Notes under the pieces: model-generated | What the model saw: only the letters and a program-made list of their open reading frames with translations | Database searches by the model: none | What the model was told of the DNA's origin: nothing | Shown: in pieces, positions 9,301-17,678 of the stretch | Position numbering within the stretch: the first letter of the stretch is position 1 | Layout: each line of letters begins with the position of its first letter | Made by a program: the position numbers and the translations under genes | Assembly (NCBI GenBank): GCA_003218375.1 | Contig: QHNH01000022.1 | Coordinates: forward strand, 124,001-188,000 | Length of the DNA stretch: 64,000 nt | Source of the DNA: Verrucomicrobiota bacterium | Lineage (GTDB): Bacteria > Verrucomicrobiota > Verrucomicrobiia > Chthoniobacterales > UBA10450 | Reading direction: 5' to 3'

Positions 9301-9795
9301 ATCGCGCCGTTCACCGAGAAAGGCGCGCCGGATACGACGAAGCTCCAGAAGAACCCGAACGTGACGGTGCGGATGCGCGGCGTGATGGAGAAGTGCACTT
9401 ATTGCGTCCAGCGGATCGAAGAAGCGAAGATCGCGGCGCACGTCAAGGCGGGCGCGTCCGGCAACACGCGGATTCCGCGCGATTCGTTCACCAGCGCGTG
9501 CGCCCAGGCCTGCCCGACGGAAGCGATCGTTTTCGGCGATACGAAGGATCCCGAGAGCCGGGTGTCGAAAATAAAAATGCAGGACCGCAATTACCGGTTG
9601 CTCGATTATTTGAATGTGAGCGCGCGCACGAGTTACCTGGCGCGGATCCGCAATCCGAACCCGAAAATGCCGGACGCGAACCGGATCGCGGTGGCGAGTC
9701 TGGGCAATGAACACCGGGAAAACGGCGCCAAGCACGAGCCCGATTCGATGCACCGCCACGATCACGCTGACATGAAACCGGAAGAGAAACCGTGA
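6304..9795 (+). CDS. actB: ACIII iron-sulfur subunit ActB (fused B1/B2)
   Basis: A 1163-residue fusion typical of ActB. The N-terminus carries a Tat-type motif ([10 protein letters not shown], 51-60) followed by a cysteine at 73. Residues ~80-770 resemble the molybdopterin oxidoreductase fold, which in ACIII is known to lack the cofactor. Residues ~850-1100 form a ferredoxin-like domain with four cysteine clusters: [11 protein letters not shown] (~860), [19 protein letters not shown] and CTYC/CAQACP (~1065). It faces the periplasm and should relay electrons from quinol oxidation to the haem subunits. It is full length and in normal operon order between actA and actC. Confidence 0.93.
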   Translation: MKRVFEHPPEKLTGKRYWRSLGELSDTPEFRGWLEREFPAGAAQLEGDDWSRRGFLKLMGASMALAGFGLTSCRRPEAHLVPFTKSAEWTIPGKALYYATAMPRRTGGLPLIAAAVDGRPIKLEGNPLHPASGGATDAFAQASLLDLYDPARSKRFVEKGERDEKGKKVENFEARDRATFEKYLAQLRTKIAADGGAGLAFLVEEVHSPTRERLRAELLKAYPKMRWCVYDPLLTEAQSFATQLGFGDNVRLVPRLERADVVVALDSDFLDCGEGDVAGVRAFSSRRRVGEAKEAMNRLYVVENRFTLTGAMADHRMRCPASQIPAFTRALAGKIAVATKDQGLASTIATLTEPVNAMQFDDTWLTECANDLMTKPGASLVLAGPHQPVVVQLMVYAINSALKNIGATLIIREFLRAPKTNSIIQLAGEINSGRIKQLFIFGGDPVYNAPKGVTLHVGRPDAAQAADREVAPIDWADLQKTVPDVVRLGCFEDATSELSKWHVPAAHYLEAWGDALTNDGAYLAIQPMILPLFGGMSELELMNAVLGAPKVDGPELVQETFRASAPPGDFQTAWSQLLRDGFATHIALKEKPPTFNSNNAGGVAHTLWATVPNPTLDAPEIVLTRSYAMDDGRYINNGWLQELPDPITKLTWDNAALMSPAMAKHLGVNTGDLINIAVTETTKDVQQKNIRRELVIAALISPGHADNSISISLGYGRKKTGPVGEESGFNAYLLRTTSNPHYIAVDSKMIEAITVTTAATPSDRPTPTPGFFSRLTGGNKPKPVAMHTLGTYPLAITQDHWSIEGRGLVREATIEHYREDPEFVKKIAGDEELPAKLPSIYSHPPLNAEQQWGMTVDLNVCTGCSACVIACQSENNIPIVGKLQASHGRSMHWLRLDRYYASEKPFNQDRGEYPENPEIVHQAMMCQHCENAPCETVCPVNATVHSEDGLNVMAYNRCIGTRYCANNCPFKVRRFNYFDYNQRPIGKKKVGPLEVYQEYIAPFTEKGAPDTTKLQKNPNVTVRMRGVMEKCTYCVQRIEEAKIAAHVKAGASGNTRIPRDSFTSACAQACPTEAIVFGDTKDPESRVSKIKMQDRNYRLLDYLNVSARTSYLARIRNPNPKMPDANRIAVASLGNEHRENGAKHEPDSMHRHDHADMKPEEKP

Positions 9796-9800
9796 GGAAG

Positions 9801-9877
9801 GATTTCAGATTGCAGATTTCAGATTGCAGATTGGCGGCAGCGACGCGGGAACAATCTGCAATCTGCAATCTGAAATC
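9801..9877. repeat. short-period inverted repeat between actB and actC
   Basis: Units of CAGATT(G/T) repeat in the left arm (9801-9833). Their complement, AATCTG(C/A) units ending in GAAATC, fills 9853-9877. The arms pair over more than 18 bp. It overlaps any ribosome-binding region only marginally, ending 12 bp before the actC start. Confidence 0.75.
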
Positions 9878-9889
9878 GGCAATGTAACC

Positions 9890-11350
9890 ATGGACGGCGC
9901 AACCACGGCACCAGATGTGATCGAAGGCGAAGCCTCGGCTTCCGTGGAGAGGCCGTTGCAGCGCGTGCCGCTCGTGCTGCACCGGCGGAACTTCAGTTGG
10001 ATCACCGAGCGAATTGCCGGCGCGGTCGAGGGCCCGGGCCCGCGTTGGTGGTGGGTGACGTTTGCGATCACCTCGATGGTCGCGATGTTCGGACTCTTCT
10101 GTCTCGGCTACCAGATTTCCACCGGCGTCGGCACCTGGGGCTTGAATCATCCGGTCGGCTGGGCCTGGGACATCACCAACTTCGTGTTCTGGATCGGTAT
10201 CGGACACGCGGGCACGCTCATCTCCGCTATCTTGTTTTTGCTCCGGCAGAAGTGGCGCACGTCGATTAATCGCTCCGCGGAAGCGATGACGCTGTTCGCG
10301 GTGATTTGCGCCGCGATCTTTCCCGGCGTTCACGTCGGCCGGGTTTGGATGGCGTGGTTCCTCGCGCCGTTGCCGAACAACTACGGGATTTGGCCGAACT
10401 TTCGCAGTCCGCTGCTCTGGGACGTGTTCGCGGTCTCGACCTACTTCTCGGTCTCGGTCCTGTTTTGGTACACCGGCTTGATTCCAGATCTCGCGACGTT
10501 GCGCGATCGCGCCACGACGAAGATCAAGAAGTTGCTCTACGGAATTTTCGCGGTCGGCTGGCGCGGCTCAAACCGGAACTGGCGCCATTACGAGATGGCG
10601 TATCTGCTTCTCGCCGGTCTTTCCACGCCGCTGGTGCTCTCCGTCCATAGCGTCGTGTCGTTCGACTTCGCTACGTCGATCATCCCCACCTGGCACACCA
10701 CGATCTTCCCGCCTTACTTCGTCGCGGGCGCGATCTTCGGCGGATTCGCCATGGTGCTGACGCTCCTGATCCCGGCGCGCGCGATTTACAAACTGCAGGA
10801 CATCATCACCCCGCAGCACATCGACAAAATGGCGAAGGTGATCCTGCTTACCGGCTCGATCGTGAGTTACGCCTACGCGATGGAATTCTTCGTCGCCTGG
10901 TACAGCGGCAACCAGTACGAGAAGTACGCATTCTTCAATCGCATCTTCGGTCCCTACTGGTGGTACTGGTGGGTCGGCATGCTTTTCTGCAACGCCCTTT
11001 CGCCGCAGTTTTTCTGGTTCAAGCGGTTCCGGCAAAACATCTACGTCGTTTATTTCGTGTGCATGTGCGTCAACGCCGGGATGTGGTTCGAGCGTTTCAT
11101 TATCATCGTCGGCGGCTTGCACCGCGATTTCCTGCCGTCGTCCTGGGGAATGTTTTACCCGACCTGGGTCGATATCTGGACGTTCATCGGCACGTTGGGC
11201 ATCTTCCTTTCGCTTTTCCTCATGTTCATTCGCTACCTGCCGATGATCGCGATGTCGGAAGTGAAGATTGTGCTGCCGGAAGCGAATCCACATCATGCCT
11301 CGCCTGAGGAACATCATGTCGTCGCCGCCGGCGGAAAGGAGCGCACGTGA
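9890..11350 (+). CDS. actC: ACIII membrane quinol-oxidising subunit ActC (NrfD-like)
   Basis: A 486-residue integral membrane protein of the NrfD/PsrC family with about ten TM helices. The start at 9890 ([13 protein letters not shown]) is chosen because the frame upstream lies in the inverted repeat. The segment [21 protein letters not shown] and the helices beginning [12 protein letters not shown] match ActC. In ACIII, ActC binds menaquinol near the periplasmic side and takes part in energy conservation. The neighbours actB and actD are in standard order. Confidence 0.92.
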   Translation: MDGATTAPDVIEGEASASVERPLQRVPLVLHRRNFSWITERIAGAVEGPGPRWWWVTFAITSMVAMFGLFCLGYQISTGVGTWGLNHPVGWAWDITNFVFWIGIGHAGTLISAILFLLRQKWRTSINRSAEAMTLFAVICAAIFPGVHVGRVWMAWFLAPLPNNYGIWPNFRSPLLWDVFAVSTYFSVSVLFWYTGLIPDLATLRDRATTKIKKLLYGIFAVGWRGSNRNWRHYEMAYLLLAGLSTPLVLSVHSVVSFDFATSIIPTWHTTIFPPYFVAGAIFGGFAMVLTLLIPARAIYKLQDIITPQHIDKMAKVILLTGSIVSYAYAMEFFVAWYSGNQYEKYAFFNRIFGPYWWYWWVGMLFCNALSPQFFWFKRFRQNIYVVYFVCMCVNAGMWFERFIIIVGGLHRDFLPSSWGMFYPTWVDIWTFIGTLGIFLSLFLMFIRYLPMIAMSEVKIVLPEANPHHASPEEHHVVAAGGKERT

Positions 11351-11360
11351 AAACGCTCTT

Positions 11361-11450
11361 CTTCTGTAGCCGCTTCGCTGTGCGAAGCGCGGGTATCAGC
11401 GTGGATTCTATGTCGCTCTCACGCGGCCCACAGGGCCGCGGCTACAGAAG
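11361..11450. repeat. palindromic repeat family A, copy A1
   Basis: The outer arms CTTCTGTAGCCGC and GCGGCTACAGAAG are complementary. Inside each arm is a separate perfect hairpin: an 8-bp stem CGCTTCGC/GCGAAGCG with loop TGT on the left and CGCGGCCC/GGGCCGCG with loop ACA on the right. It lies between actC and actD. Family A recurs at 18437, 25643 and 48974. Confidence 0.8.
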
Positions 11451-11477
11451 AGGCGACGACAGAAAGGAGAGGACCAA

Positions 11478-12032
11478 GTGAGAACGCCATCCGGAAACAA
11501 GGTTTACGGGATGGGTGCGGAATTTCCGAGCGCCTCGGCGCTTTACGAAGCGGCGAAACGGGTGCGCGATGCCGGATTCAAGAAGTGGGATGTGCATTCG
11601 CCGTTCCCGATTCACGGGATGGACGCCGCGATGGGTCTCGGCAAATCGTGGCTCAGCGCTGCGGTCCTCGGGGGCGGCATCACCGGATTGCTCACCGCCG
11701 TCACCCTGGAGTTCGGCCCGTCGTGGTTCATTTATCCGCTCGTCGTCCACGGCAAACCGGTGGATTGGCGGACGGTGCCGGCCTTTTTCCCGATCATGTT
11801 CGAGCTCACCGTCCTCTTCGCCGCTTTCACCGCGTTCTTCGCGATGCTCATCATGAACGGCCTTCCGCGCTGGTATCATCCCGTCTTCAACTGGCGACGA
11901 TTCAGCCGCGCGACCAACGACGGATTTTTCCTCATCATCGAAGCCCGCGATCCGCGCTTCACCGAGCTGGAGGCCCGCGAGCTTTTGGAACAAAGCGGCG
12001 GCGAACACGTCACCGTCATCCACGAAGACTGA
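11478..12032 (+). CDS. actD: ACIII subunit ActD (DUF3341)
   Basis: A 184-residue protein with a GTG start placed after a good AAAGGAGAGG site. Two central TM helices (~54-75 and ~100-122) are flanked by soluble ends. FPSASALYEAAKRVRDAGFKKWDVHSPFPIHGMD at the N-terminus is characteristic of DUF3341/ActD, shown here only as the family signature. ActD is a structural membrane subunit of ACIII without cofactors. It follows actC and precedes actE as in other act clusters. Confidence 0.92.
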   Translation: MRTPSGNKVYGMGAEFPSASALYEAAKRVRDAGFKKWDVHSPFPIHGMDAAMGLGKSWLSAAVLGGGITGLLTAVTLEFGPSWFIYPLVVHGKPVDWRTVPAFFPIMFELTVLFAAFTAFFAMLIMNGLPRWYHPVFNWRRFSRATNDGFFLIIEARDPRFTELEARELLEQSGGEHVTVIHED

Positions 12033-12037
12033 ACAAA

Positions 12038-12172
12038 ATGACGAATTTCCGAATGACGAATGACGAATTAATGACGAATGACCGAGTCCGAATGATCCGG
12101 ACGCCGGGTGCACTCCCTGGTCATTCGTTATTGGTCATTCCTTCGTCATTCGACATTCGTCATTCGGCATTT
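12038..12172. repeat. short-period inverted array between actD and actE
   Basis: The left arm is built of ATGACGAAT-type units; the right arm is their complement, TCATTCGTTATT and related units. The arms flank a 40-bp centre. It starts about six bases after the actD stop and ends just before actE. Confidence 0.75.
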
Positions 12173-12181
12173 CTGTAATTT

Positions 12182-12934
12182 ATGCTCCGCGGATTTTTCC
12201 TCATCTTCTTGCTGATCGGCGTCGCGATCGTCGCCGTGTTCGGTTTCCGCGGACAGACGAGCACCGGTTCGCCGATCGAAGTTTTTCCGGACATGGTCCG
12301 GCAGATGAAAGTACGGGCCCAGGCGCCGCTGGCATTTTTCGCGGACGGTCGCGGCTCGCGTCCGCCGGTGGCCGGCACGGTGCCGATCGGGTACGAAATG
12401 CCGAAGGCCAACAGCGAGGCTTCGCCCGGCGCCGCTCCCGTTCCCTCCGAGATGAACGTGCAACCGCATCTCGGTTTCAGCAGCGGCAATGATTATTTCA
12501 ATACCGGAAAGATGGGAACGAACTGGGGGACTGGTTTCCCATTGGCTGTCACGGGCGACCTGATGGAGCGGGGCAAACAGCGGTTCAATATCAACTGCGC
12601 CATTTGCCACGGACCCACCGCGGCCGGCAACGGAATGACGAAGCAGTACGGCCTCGCCACCGTCGTCACTTTGCAGGACGAACGGATCCGGACCATGGCG
12701 GACGGCGAAATTTTCAACACGATCACGAACGGGAAAAACACAATGCTGGCTTACGGACCGAACGTGAGCGTGACGGACCGGTGGGCGATTATCGCGTATC
12801 TGCGTGCGTTGCAACGCAGCCAGAACGCGACCGCAGCCGACGTGCCGCCGGAACATCGCGCCGAAATGGATAAGCCCGCCGAAACGAAACCCGAAGCGAA
12901 ACCCGAGGCAAAACCGGAGCCGCCCAAGAAATGA
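12182..12934 (+). CDS. actE: ACIII monohaem cytochrome c subunit ActE
   Basis: A 250-residue protein with an N-terminal membrane anchor (FFLIFLLIGVAIVAVFGF) and one class I cytochrome c domain. The single haem site is CAICH (~140), and the methionine in NTMLAYG is a likely sixth ligand. The C-terminus is a lysine/proline/glutamate-rich tail with KPEAKPEAKPE repeats. ActE is the monohaem subunit of ACIII and may dock soluble cytochrome c or the oxidase. Its stop overlaps the actF start by 4 bp. Confidence 0.9.
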   Translation: MLRGFFLIFLLIGVAIVAVFGFRGQTSTGSPIEVFPDMVRQMKVRAQAPLAFFADGRGSRPPVAGTVPIGYEMPKANSEASPGAAPVPSEMNVQPHLGFSSGNDYFNTGKMGTNWGTGFPLAVTGDLMERGKQRFNINCAICHGPTAAGNGMTKQYGLATVVTLQDERIRTMADGEIFNTITNGKNTMLAYGPNVSVTDRWAIIAYLRALQRSQNATAADVPPEHRAEMDKPAETKPEAKPEAKPEPPKK

Positions 12935-14133
12935 GCGAGCGATCTGACATCGTGCCAACGCCGGAAGGCGAATTCGTCGAGCCGACACGGTTCGCGCCGT
13001 TGTCGTTTTTGTTGGCGCTGCTCGGCCTGGGCGGTCTCGGCTTGAGCGTGGTGGGCGCGTTCGTCTCGCCGCATCAGTTCAGTTTCTCCTGGCTCTTCGC
13101 GTTCGCCTTTTATTTCACGATGCTGGCCGGCTGTTTCTTCTGGATCATCGTCCACCATGTCGTCGATGCGGAATGGTCGGTGGTCGTCCGGCGCCAGCTC
13201 GAGAATCTCTCGCTGCTGCTCGCCGTGATGGTGGTGTTTTTCATCCCGATCGTCATCTATCGCCATCATCTTTATGAATGGATGAACATCCCGGTGGGCC
13301 ACGATCCGGTTCTCGACAGCAAACGCGGCTACCTGAACTGGCACTTCTTCCTGGTGCGCTCCATTTTCTATTTCTTCTTTTTCATCAGCGCGACGTTGCT
13401 CTTCCGCCGCTTCTCGATCCGGCAGGATCGCGACGGAAATCCGGCCTATACGATCAACATGCGGCGGCTCGCCTTCGTGGCGCTGCCGATCTTCGCCCTG
13501 TCGCTCACCTTTGGCGCTTACGACTGGCTCCTCGGAATCGATTACCACTGGTTCTCGACCATGTGGGGCGTTTACATTTTCGCCGGCGCCGCGGGCAGCT
13601 CGATGTCGCTCCTGGTTCTGGTGATCACGGCCCTGCGTAAGGCCGGTTACCTGAAGGAAACGGTCACCGTCGAGCATTACCACATCATGGGGAAATGGAT
13701 GCTCGCCTTCTGCGTTTTCTGGGCCTACATCGGTTTCTCCCAATACATGCTCATCTGGTATGCGAACATGCCGGAAGAGACGGAATATTTTATCCGGCGA
13801 AACACGGAGTCGTGGAATGCGCTCAGCCTCTTTTTGGTGATCGGGCGGTTCTTCGTTCCATTCGCGATCCTGCTTCTGCAAGGGTTGAAGAGAAAACCGC
13901 ACCGGCTCTGCCTGATCGCGGGTTGGATCGTGTTCATGCAGATGGTCGATCTCTACATCGTGATCCTGCCGGCGCTGCATGGGAAGGGCGTGCTCGTCAG
14001 CGTCTGGGACTTCATGCCGCTGCTTGGGATGGGCGCGACGCTCGCCTTTGTCTTCCTCTGGATCGTGCGCAGGAGCTCCACCTTTCCGAACCGCGATCCG
14101 CGCCTGCTCGAATCGCTCCACCTTGTTAACTAG
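12931..14133 (+). CDS. actF: ACIII membrane subunit ActF
   Basis: A 400-residue integral membrane protein with about ten helices, a second NrfD-related subunit of ACIII that pairs with ActC. FAFYFTMLAGCFFWIIVHHV and FGAYDWLLGIDYHWFSTMWG are typical of ActF. Translation is probably coupled to actE through the ATGA overlap. ActF is thought to have a structural or proton-translocating role. No frameshift or missing segment is seen. Confidence 0.92.
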   Translation: MSERSDIVPTPEGEFVEPTRFAPLSFLLALLGLGGLGLSVVGAFVSPHQFSFSWLFAFAFYFTMLAGCFFWIIVHHVVDAEWSVVVRRQLENLSLLLAVMVVFFIPIVIYRHHLYEWMNIPVGHDPVLDSKRGYLNWHFFLVRSIFYFFFFISATLLFRRFSIRQDRDGNPAYTINMRRLAFVALPIFALSLTFGAYDWLLGIDYHWFSTMWGVYIFAGAAGSSMSLLVLVITALRKAGYLKETVTVEHYHIMGKWMLAFCVFWAYIGFSQYMLIWYANMPEETEYFIRRNTESWNALSLFLVIGRFFVPFAILLLQGLKRKPHRLCLIAGWIVFMQMVDLYIVILPALHGKGVLVSVWDFMPLLGMGATLAFVFLWIVRRSSTFPNRDPRLLESLHLVN

Positions 14134-14135
14134 CA

Positions 14136-14795
14136 ATGACGCAACCGGAACCACTCCAAGATTATCAGCCGCGCTCGATGTTCTCGACGTGGGTGGGGGT
14201 TGTTCTGCTCTTCGCCTTCTTCGGCATGCTCGCGTTTGTGGCGGTGAAGACGTCGCCGCGCGGAAACACCTACGAAAAGAAACGCGCCAAAGTTCGCGCG
14301 GAAAAATTGGAAGCCGCGCAGAAAGAAAACCTGACCGCGCTGACCAGCTATGGCTGGGTCGACAAGAACAAAGGCATCGCGCGAATCCCGATTAACGACG
14401 CGATGAAATTGACCCTCGCAGCGCTGGCCGAAAAGAAACCGACCGCGGCCGGTCCGATCGTCGCCGCGTCGCCGAGCGCGGCTCCTCAAGCTTCGCCGGC
14501 TTCAAGCGCCGCCGCATCAGCGGCCGCGAGCGCAAGCGCATCGCCTTCTGCCAGCGCGAGCGCGAGTACGACACCAAAACCAACTTCAGTGACAGGTCCC
14601 GATTCCGAAGCTCGCAATCAACCGGCCGCCGCAATCAAACCGCCACCAGCGCCTCCCGGTACCCAGCCTGGTCCTAACTCGAGCCCCGTTGCTTCCGCGC
14701 CGCCTGCTCCGGCAAAGGCGCAAAAGAGTCCTTCACCATCCGCTTCACCTTCCGCCGCAGGAACACCGCTGCCCGTCCGCGGTAAGACGCCATGA
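14136..14795 (+). CDS. single-TM protein with Ala/Ser/Pro-rich tail, ACIII-associated
   Basis: A 219-residue protein starting 2 bp after actF. One TM helix (~20-42) is followed by a basic helical stretch (KKRAKVRAEKLEAAQKENL), then the motif YGWVDKNKGIARIPINDAM, which I have seen in small proteins near cytochrome oxidase genes. Residues ~110-219 are low-complexity Ala/Ser/Pro, probably disordered and periplasmic. It sits where some act clusters carry a small accessory subunit. A role in assembly or tethering of the respiratory complex is inference; no cofactor site is visible. Confidence 0.7.
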   Translation: MTQPEPLQDYQPRSMFSTWVGVVLLFAFFGMLAFVAVKTSPRGNTYEKKRAKVRAEKLEAAQKENLTALTSYGWVDKNKGIARIPINDAMKLTLAALAEKKPTAAGPIVAASPSAAPQASPASSAAASAAASASASPSASASASTTPKPTSVTGPDSEARNQPAAAIKPPPAPPGTQPGPNSSPVASAPPAPAKAQKSPSPSASPSAAGTPLPVRGKTP

Positions 14796-14831
14796 GCCGC
14801 TTTTCTGATAACGTATCGCGAGTCGCCCTTC

Positions 14832-14915
14832 TCGGAGGGATGTGCTTCCGCACGTCCCATTCTGGTACGGAGCGTTTCGATTCAGTTAGGGACATGCAGA
14901 AGCACGTCCCTCCAA
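14832..14915. repeat. palindromic repeat family B
   Basis: The outer arms TCGGAGGGA and TCCCTCCAA pair. Each arm folds on itself: GGGATGTGC/GCACGTCCC on the left and GGGACATGC/GCACGTCCC on the right, each with one mismatch or wobble and a 4-nt loop. It lies immediately before the CcoN-like gene and could shape its ribosome-binding region. Confidence 0.7.
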
Positions 14916-14922
14916 GGAAAGA

Positions 14923-16428
14923 ATGAATCCATCTGAAGTTCCATTGAGGCCACCATCAAACGTCGAGGTTCCAACGCCCGACAGCCAGGTGACCACCCAC
15001 GAGGTCGAGCAGGTCGAGCGCGCATTGATCGACGCCTCGACGCGGCTGCCGGTCCTGTTCTTCTACGGGTCCGCGATTCTCTGGCTGTTGCTCGGCACGC
15101 TGCTCGCCGGAATTACCTCGTGGAAACTGCACGCGCCCGATCTGCTGGCGAATTGGAGCTGGCTCACGTGGGGTCGCATCCGTCCCGCCCACATGAATGT
15201 GATGGTTTACGGCTGGGCCTCGATGGCCGGCATCGGCACCGCGATCTGGCTCATGGCGCGTTTGTGCCGGACCACGCTGCGCCATCCGTTACTCCTCATC
15301 GCCGGCGGAGCTTTCTGGAATCTTGGCGTGCTGCTCGGCGTCGGTGGAATTCTGGCCGGCGACAGCACCGGCTTTGAATGGCTCGAGTTCCCGCCCTATG
15401 CCACCACCGTGCTCTTCATTGCGTATTCGCTCGTCGTGTCGTGGGCGCTGCTCATGTTCCGTTTTCGCCGCGGAGACAGCATCTACATCACACAATGGTA
15501 TCTGCTCGGCGCGTTTCTCTGGTTCCCCTGGGTCTATGGCGCCACCCAGGTGATGCTCTTCATCGCGCCGGTCCAGGGCGTGATGCAATCCGCCGTCACC
15601 TGGTGGTTCGCGAACAATCTTCTCTTCCTTTGGTTCGGCGCGATTGGGCTCGGCACGGCGTATTACATGATCCCGAAAGTAATTGGTCGCCCCGTCTACA
15701 GTTATCACCTGGCGGCGATCGGCTTCTGGACTTACGCGTTCTTTGCGAGCTGGACGGGAATGCAACGCCTCGTCGACGGCCCGTTCCCGGCCTGGATGAT
15801 CACCGCCAGCATCGCGGCGACGATCCTCACCATTATTCCGGTGGCGACCGTCGGCCTGAATCATCACATGACGATGCAAGGTTACTTCGGTCTGCTCCGC
15901 TACAGTCCGACGTTGCGCTTCACGGTCTTCGGGGCCATTTCCTACACCGTCTTCAGTTTGTTCGGCGTTTTGATCTCACTGAGGTCTGTCGAGCGTTACC
16001 TGGACTTCACCCAAGCGAGCATCGCCTACTCGCATATGGGGCTCTATGCGTTTTTCACGATGGTAATGTTCGGCTCGATGTACTACATCGTGCCGCGGTT
16101 GGTCGGGCGCGAGTGGCGCTACGCTGCTCTGATCAAACTCCACTTCTGGTCATCGACTTATGGCGTTGGTTTGATGGTATTGATGCTCATTGCGGCCGGG
16201 ATCGCTCAGGGCAGTGCGCTCAATGATCCCTCGCTTTCTTTCATCGAGGGTCTGGAATACGTGCCCATGTATCTGCGCGGTCGCAGTCTTTCTGGTCTTC
16301 TTCTCACGATCGCGCATTTGATCTTCGCGTTTCATTTCGGCCTGATGCTTTTCGGACTCGGTCGCACCGCGAGCATGCCGACGTTTCTAAATCCGCAGGA
16401 AGAGGAGGCAGTGAAGGAACACATATGA
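14923..16428 (+). CDS. CcoN-like membrane protein lacking the CuB centre
   Basis: A 501-residue, ~12-TM homologue of cbb3 oxidase subunit I. The low-spin haem b ligands are kept: H90 in RPAHMNVMVYGWA and H371 in IAYSHMG. The catalytic centre is gone. Canonical WWYGHNA reads WWFANN (227-232), canonical GPHH reads GMQR (279-282), the active-site Tyr helix position is not Tyr, and the high-spin haem ligand His is Y369. A new HH pair (314-315) appears in a later helix. By these ligands it cannot reduce oxygen like a haem-copper oxidase. It overlaps the CcoO-like gene by 4 bp and follows ACIII, so a haem b electron-transfer role is inferred. Confidence 0.85.
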   Translation: MNPSEVPLRPPSNVEVPTPDSQVTTHEVEQVERALIDASTRLPVLFFYGSAILWLLLGTLLAGITSWKLHAPDLLANWSWLTWGRIRPAHMNVMVYGWASMAGIGTAIWLMARLCRTTLRHPLLLIAGGAFWNLGVLLGVGGILAGDSTGFEWLEFPPYATTVLFIAYSLVVSWALLMFRFRRGDSIYITQWYLLGAFLWFPWVYGATQVMLFIAPVQGVMQSAVTWWFANNLLFLWFGAIGLGTAYYMIPKVIGRPVYSYHLAAIGFWTYAFFASWTGMQRLVDGPFPAWMITASIAATILTIIPVATVGLNHHMTMQGYFGLLRYSPTLRFTVFGAISYTVFSLFGVLISLRSVERYLDFTQASIAYSHMGLYAFFTMVMFGSMYYIVPRLVGREWRYAALIKLHFWSSTYGVGLMVLMLIAAGIAQGSALNDPSLSFIEGLEYVPMYLRGRSLSGLLLTIAHLIFAFHFGLMLFGLGRTASMPTFLNPQEEEAVKEHI

Positions 16429-17678
16429 AAGGGTTAACGGCACTCTTTCTCGGAATCTTCGGCACGTTCGCTTTCTCGTGGGCGGGGCTGACGCTGATCC
16501 CGAATTTCCAGATCGGGCATCTCGATCCCGCGGTAAATCAGGACGACGAGAATGACATTTATCCCGTGCCGAAATCCGGGATGGCGGAACGCGGCCGGAA
16601 AATTTATGCGGCCAACGGCTGCGTCTATTGCCACAGCCAGCAAGTCCGCGCCGATTACGCCGCCTCCGACATCGACCGGAAATGGGGCACGCGCCGGAGC
16701 GCGCCGCGCGATTACATTTTCGAGCGTCCGGCCATGCTCGGCAAAATGAGAGTGGGTCCCGATCTTTCGAACATCGGCAAGCGCGCGCCTTCGGAGGACC
16801 AGAGTCCAACGCCTTCGGCATCGCCGGGTGCATCTCCGGCGGCAAATGCTCCTCAGCCGAACGCCGCGACCTCTCCCGCAAGTTCGCCCGCTGCTAACGC
16901 ATCCGCATCGCCCGCCGCTTCGCCAAACAAACCAGTCGCCGCCAACTCTCCCGCGCCCTCGAAATCGCCAGCTGCATCTCCAGCGGCAAACGCGCCGCAG
17001 CCAAATGCCGCGACCTCTCCCGCAAGTTCGCCCGCTGCCAACGCGCCCACATCGCCCGCCGCTTCACCAACCAAACCGGTCGCCGCCAACTCTCCGGCGC
17101 CCTCGAAATCGCCAACTGCATCTCCCGCGGCAAACGCGCCGCAGCCAAATGCAGCGACCTCTCCCGCAAGTTCGTCCGCTGCCAACGCGCCCACATCGCC
17201 CGCCGCTTCACCGACTAAACCAGTCGCCGCCAACTCTCCCGCGCCGGCGCCGACGAACGCCACGACAGCAGCCGCGCCTTCGCCCTCAGCGAGCCCGGCC
17301 GCAACCCCCGCGACGACAGCGGACACGACCACCAACTCCAGCGGCGTTCCGCCGCAATACTCCGCGGCCTGGCACCATCTTCATCTCTACAGTCCGCGTA
17401 GCGTCCTGGCCGGTTCCACTTCGAACATGCCGGCTTACAAATTCCTTTACGAGAAGCGGCGCGTTTCTGGCGAGCGCTCAGCCGAGGCCCTGAAGTTGAC
17501 CGGCGCCGAGGCACTGCCCGACGAATGGGAAATCGTGCCGAGTTACGACGCGAAATGCCTCGTGGCTTACTTGATGTCGCTCGACCAATCTCACGAATTG
17601 AAGGAAGCGAAGCTGACCACAGCTCCGGCTTCTTCGCCTGCGTCTTCACCGGCTCCGGCCAAGGAGGAAAAGAAATGA
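16425..17678 (+). CDS. CcoO-like monohaem cytochrome c with repeat insertion
   Basis: A 417-residue CcoO homologue. An N-terminal membrane anchor is followed by CVYCHSQQVR (haem c site, ~66-70), WGTRRSAPRDYIFERP and GPDLSNIGKR, all classic CcoO. The domain is then interrupted by ~180 residues of Ala/Ser/Pro/Asn repeats (three 48-residue units) before the C-terminal half resumes at WHHLHLYSP and MPAYKFLYEKR, the likely haem Met ligand region. The C-terminus is again Ala/Pro/Ser-rich. The stop overlaps the next gene by 4 bp. It should carry electrons to or from the CcoN-like haem b. Confidence 0.85.
   Translation: MKGLTALFLGIFGTFAFSWAGLTLIPNFQIGHLDPAVNQDDENDIYPVPKSGMAERGRKIYAANGCVYCHSQQVRADYAASDIDRKWGTRRSAPRDYIFERPAMLGKMRVGPDLSNIGKRAPSEDQSPTPSASPGASPAANAPQPNAATSPASSPAANASASPAASPNKPVAANSPAPSKSPAASPAANAPQPNAATSPASSPAANAPTSPAASPTKPVAANSPAPSKSPTASPAANAPQPNAATSPASSSAANAPTSPAASPTKPVAANSPAPAPTNATTAAAPSPSASPAATPATTADTTTNSSGVPPQYSAAWHHLHLYSPRSVLAGSTSNMPAYKFLYEKRRVSGERSAEALKLTGAEALPDEWEIVPSYDAKCLVAYLMSLDQSHELKEAKLTTAPASSPASSPAPAKEEKK
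16831..17247 (+). repeat. three in-frame 144-bp tandem repeats in the CcoO-like gene
   Basis: Units begin at 16831, 16975 and 17119, exactly 144 bp apart; the third runs to about 17247. Each encodes 48 residues such as SPAANAPQPNAATSPAS. They differ by a few substitutions only, so the array is recent or kept uniform by recombination. The length is a multiple of three, so copy changes would keep the frame. Confidence 0.9.

Noticed and set aside
8398-9765. Minus-strand frame of 455 codons
   Set aside because: Antisense to the actB ferredoxin domain, which has all its cysteine clusters.
14923-16428. Annotation as a functional cbb3 oxidase subunit I
   Set aside because: CuB histidines and the high-spin haem ligand are replaced; only the low-spin haem b site remains.
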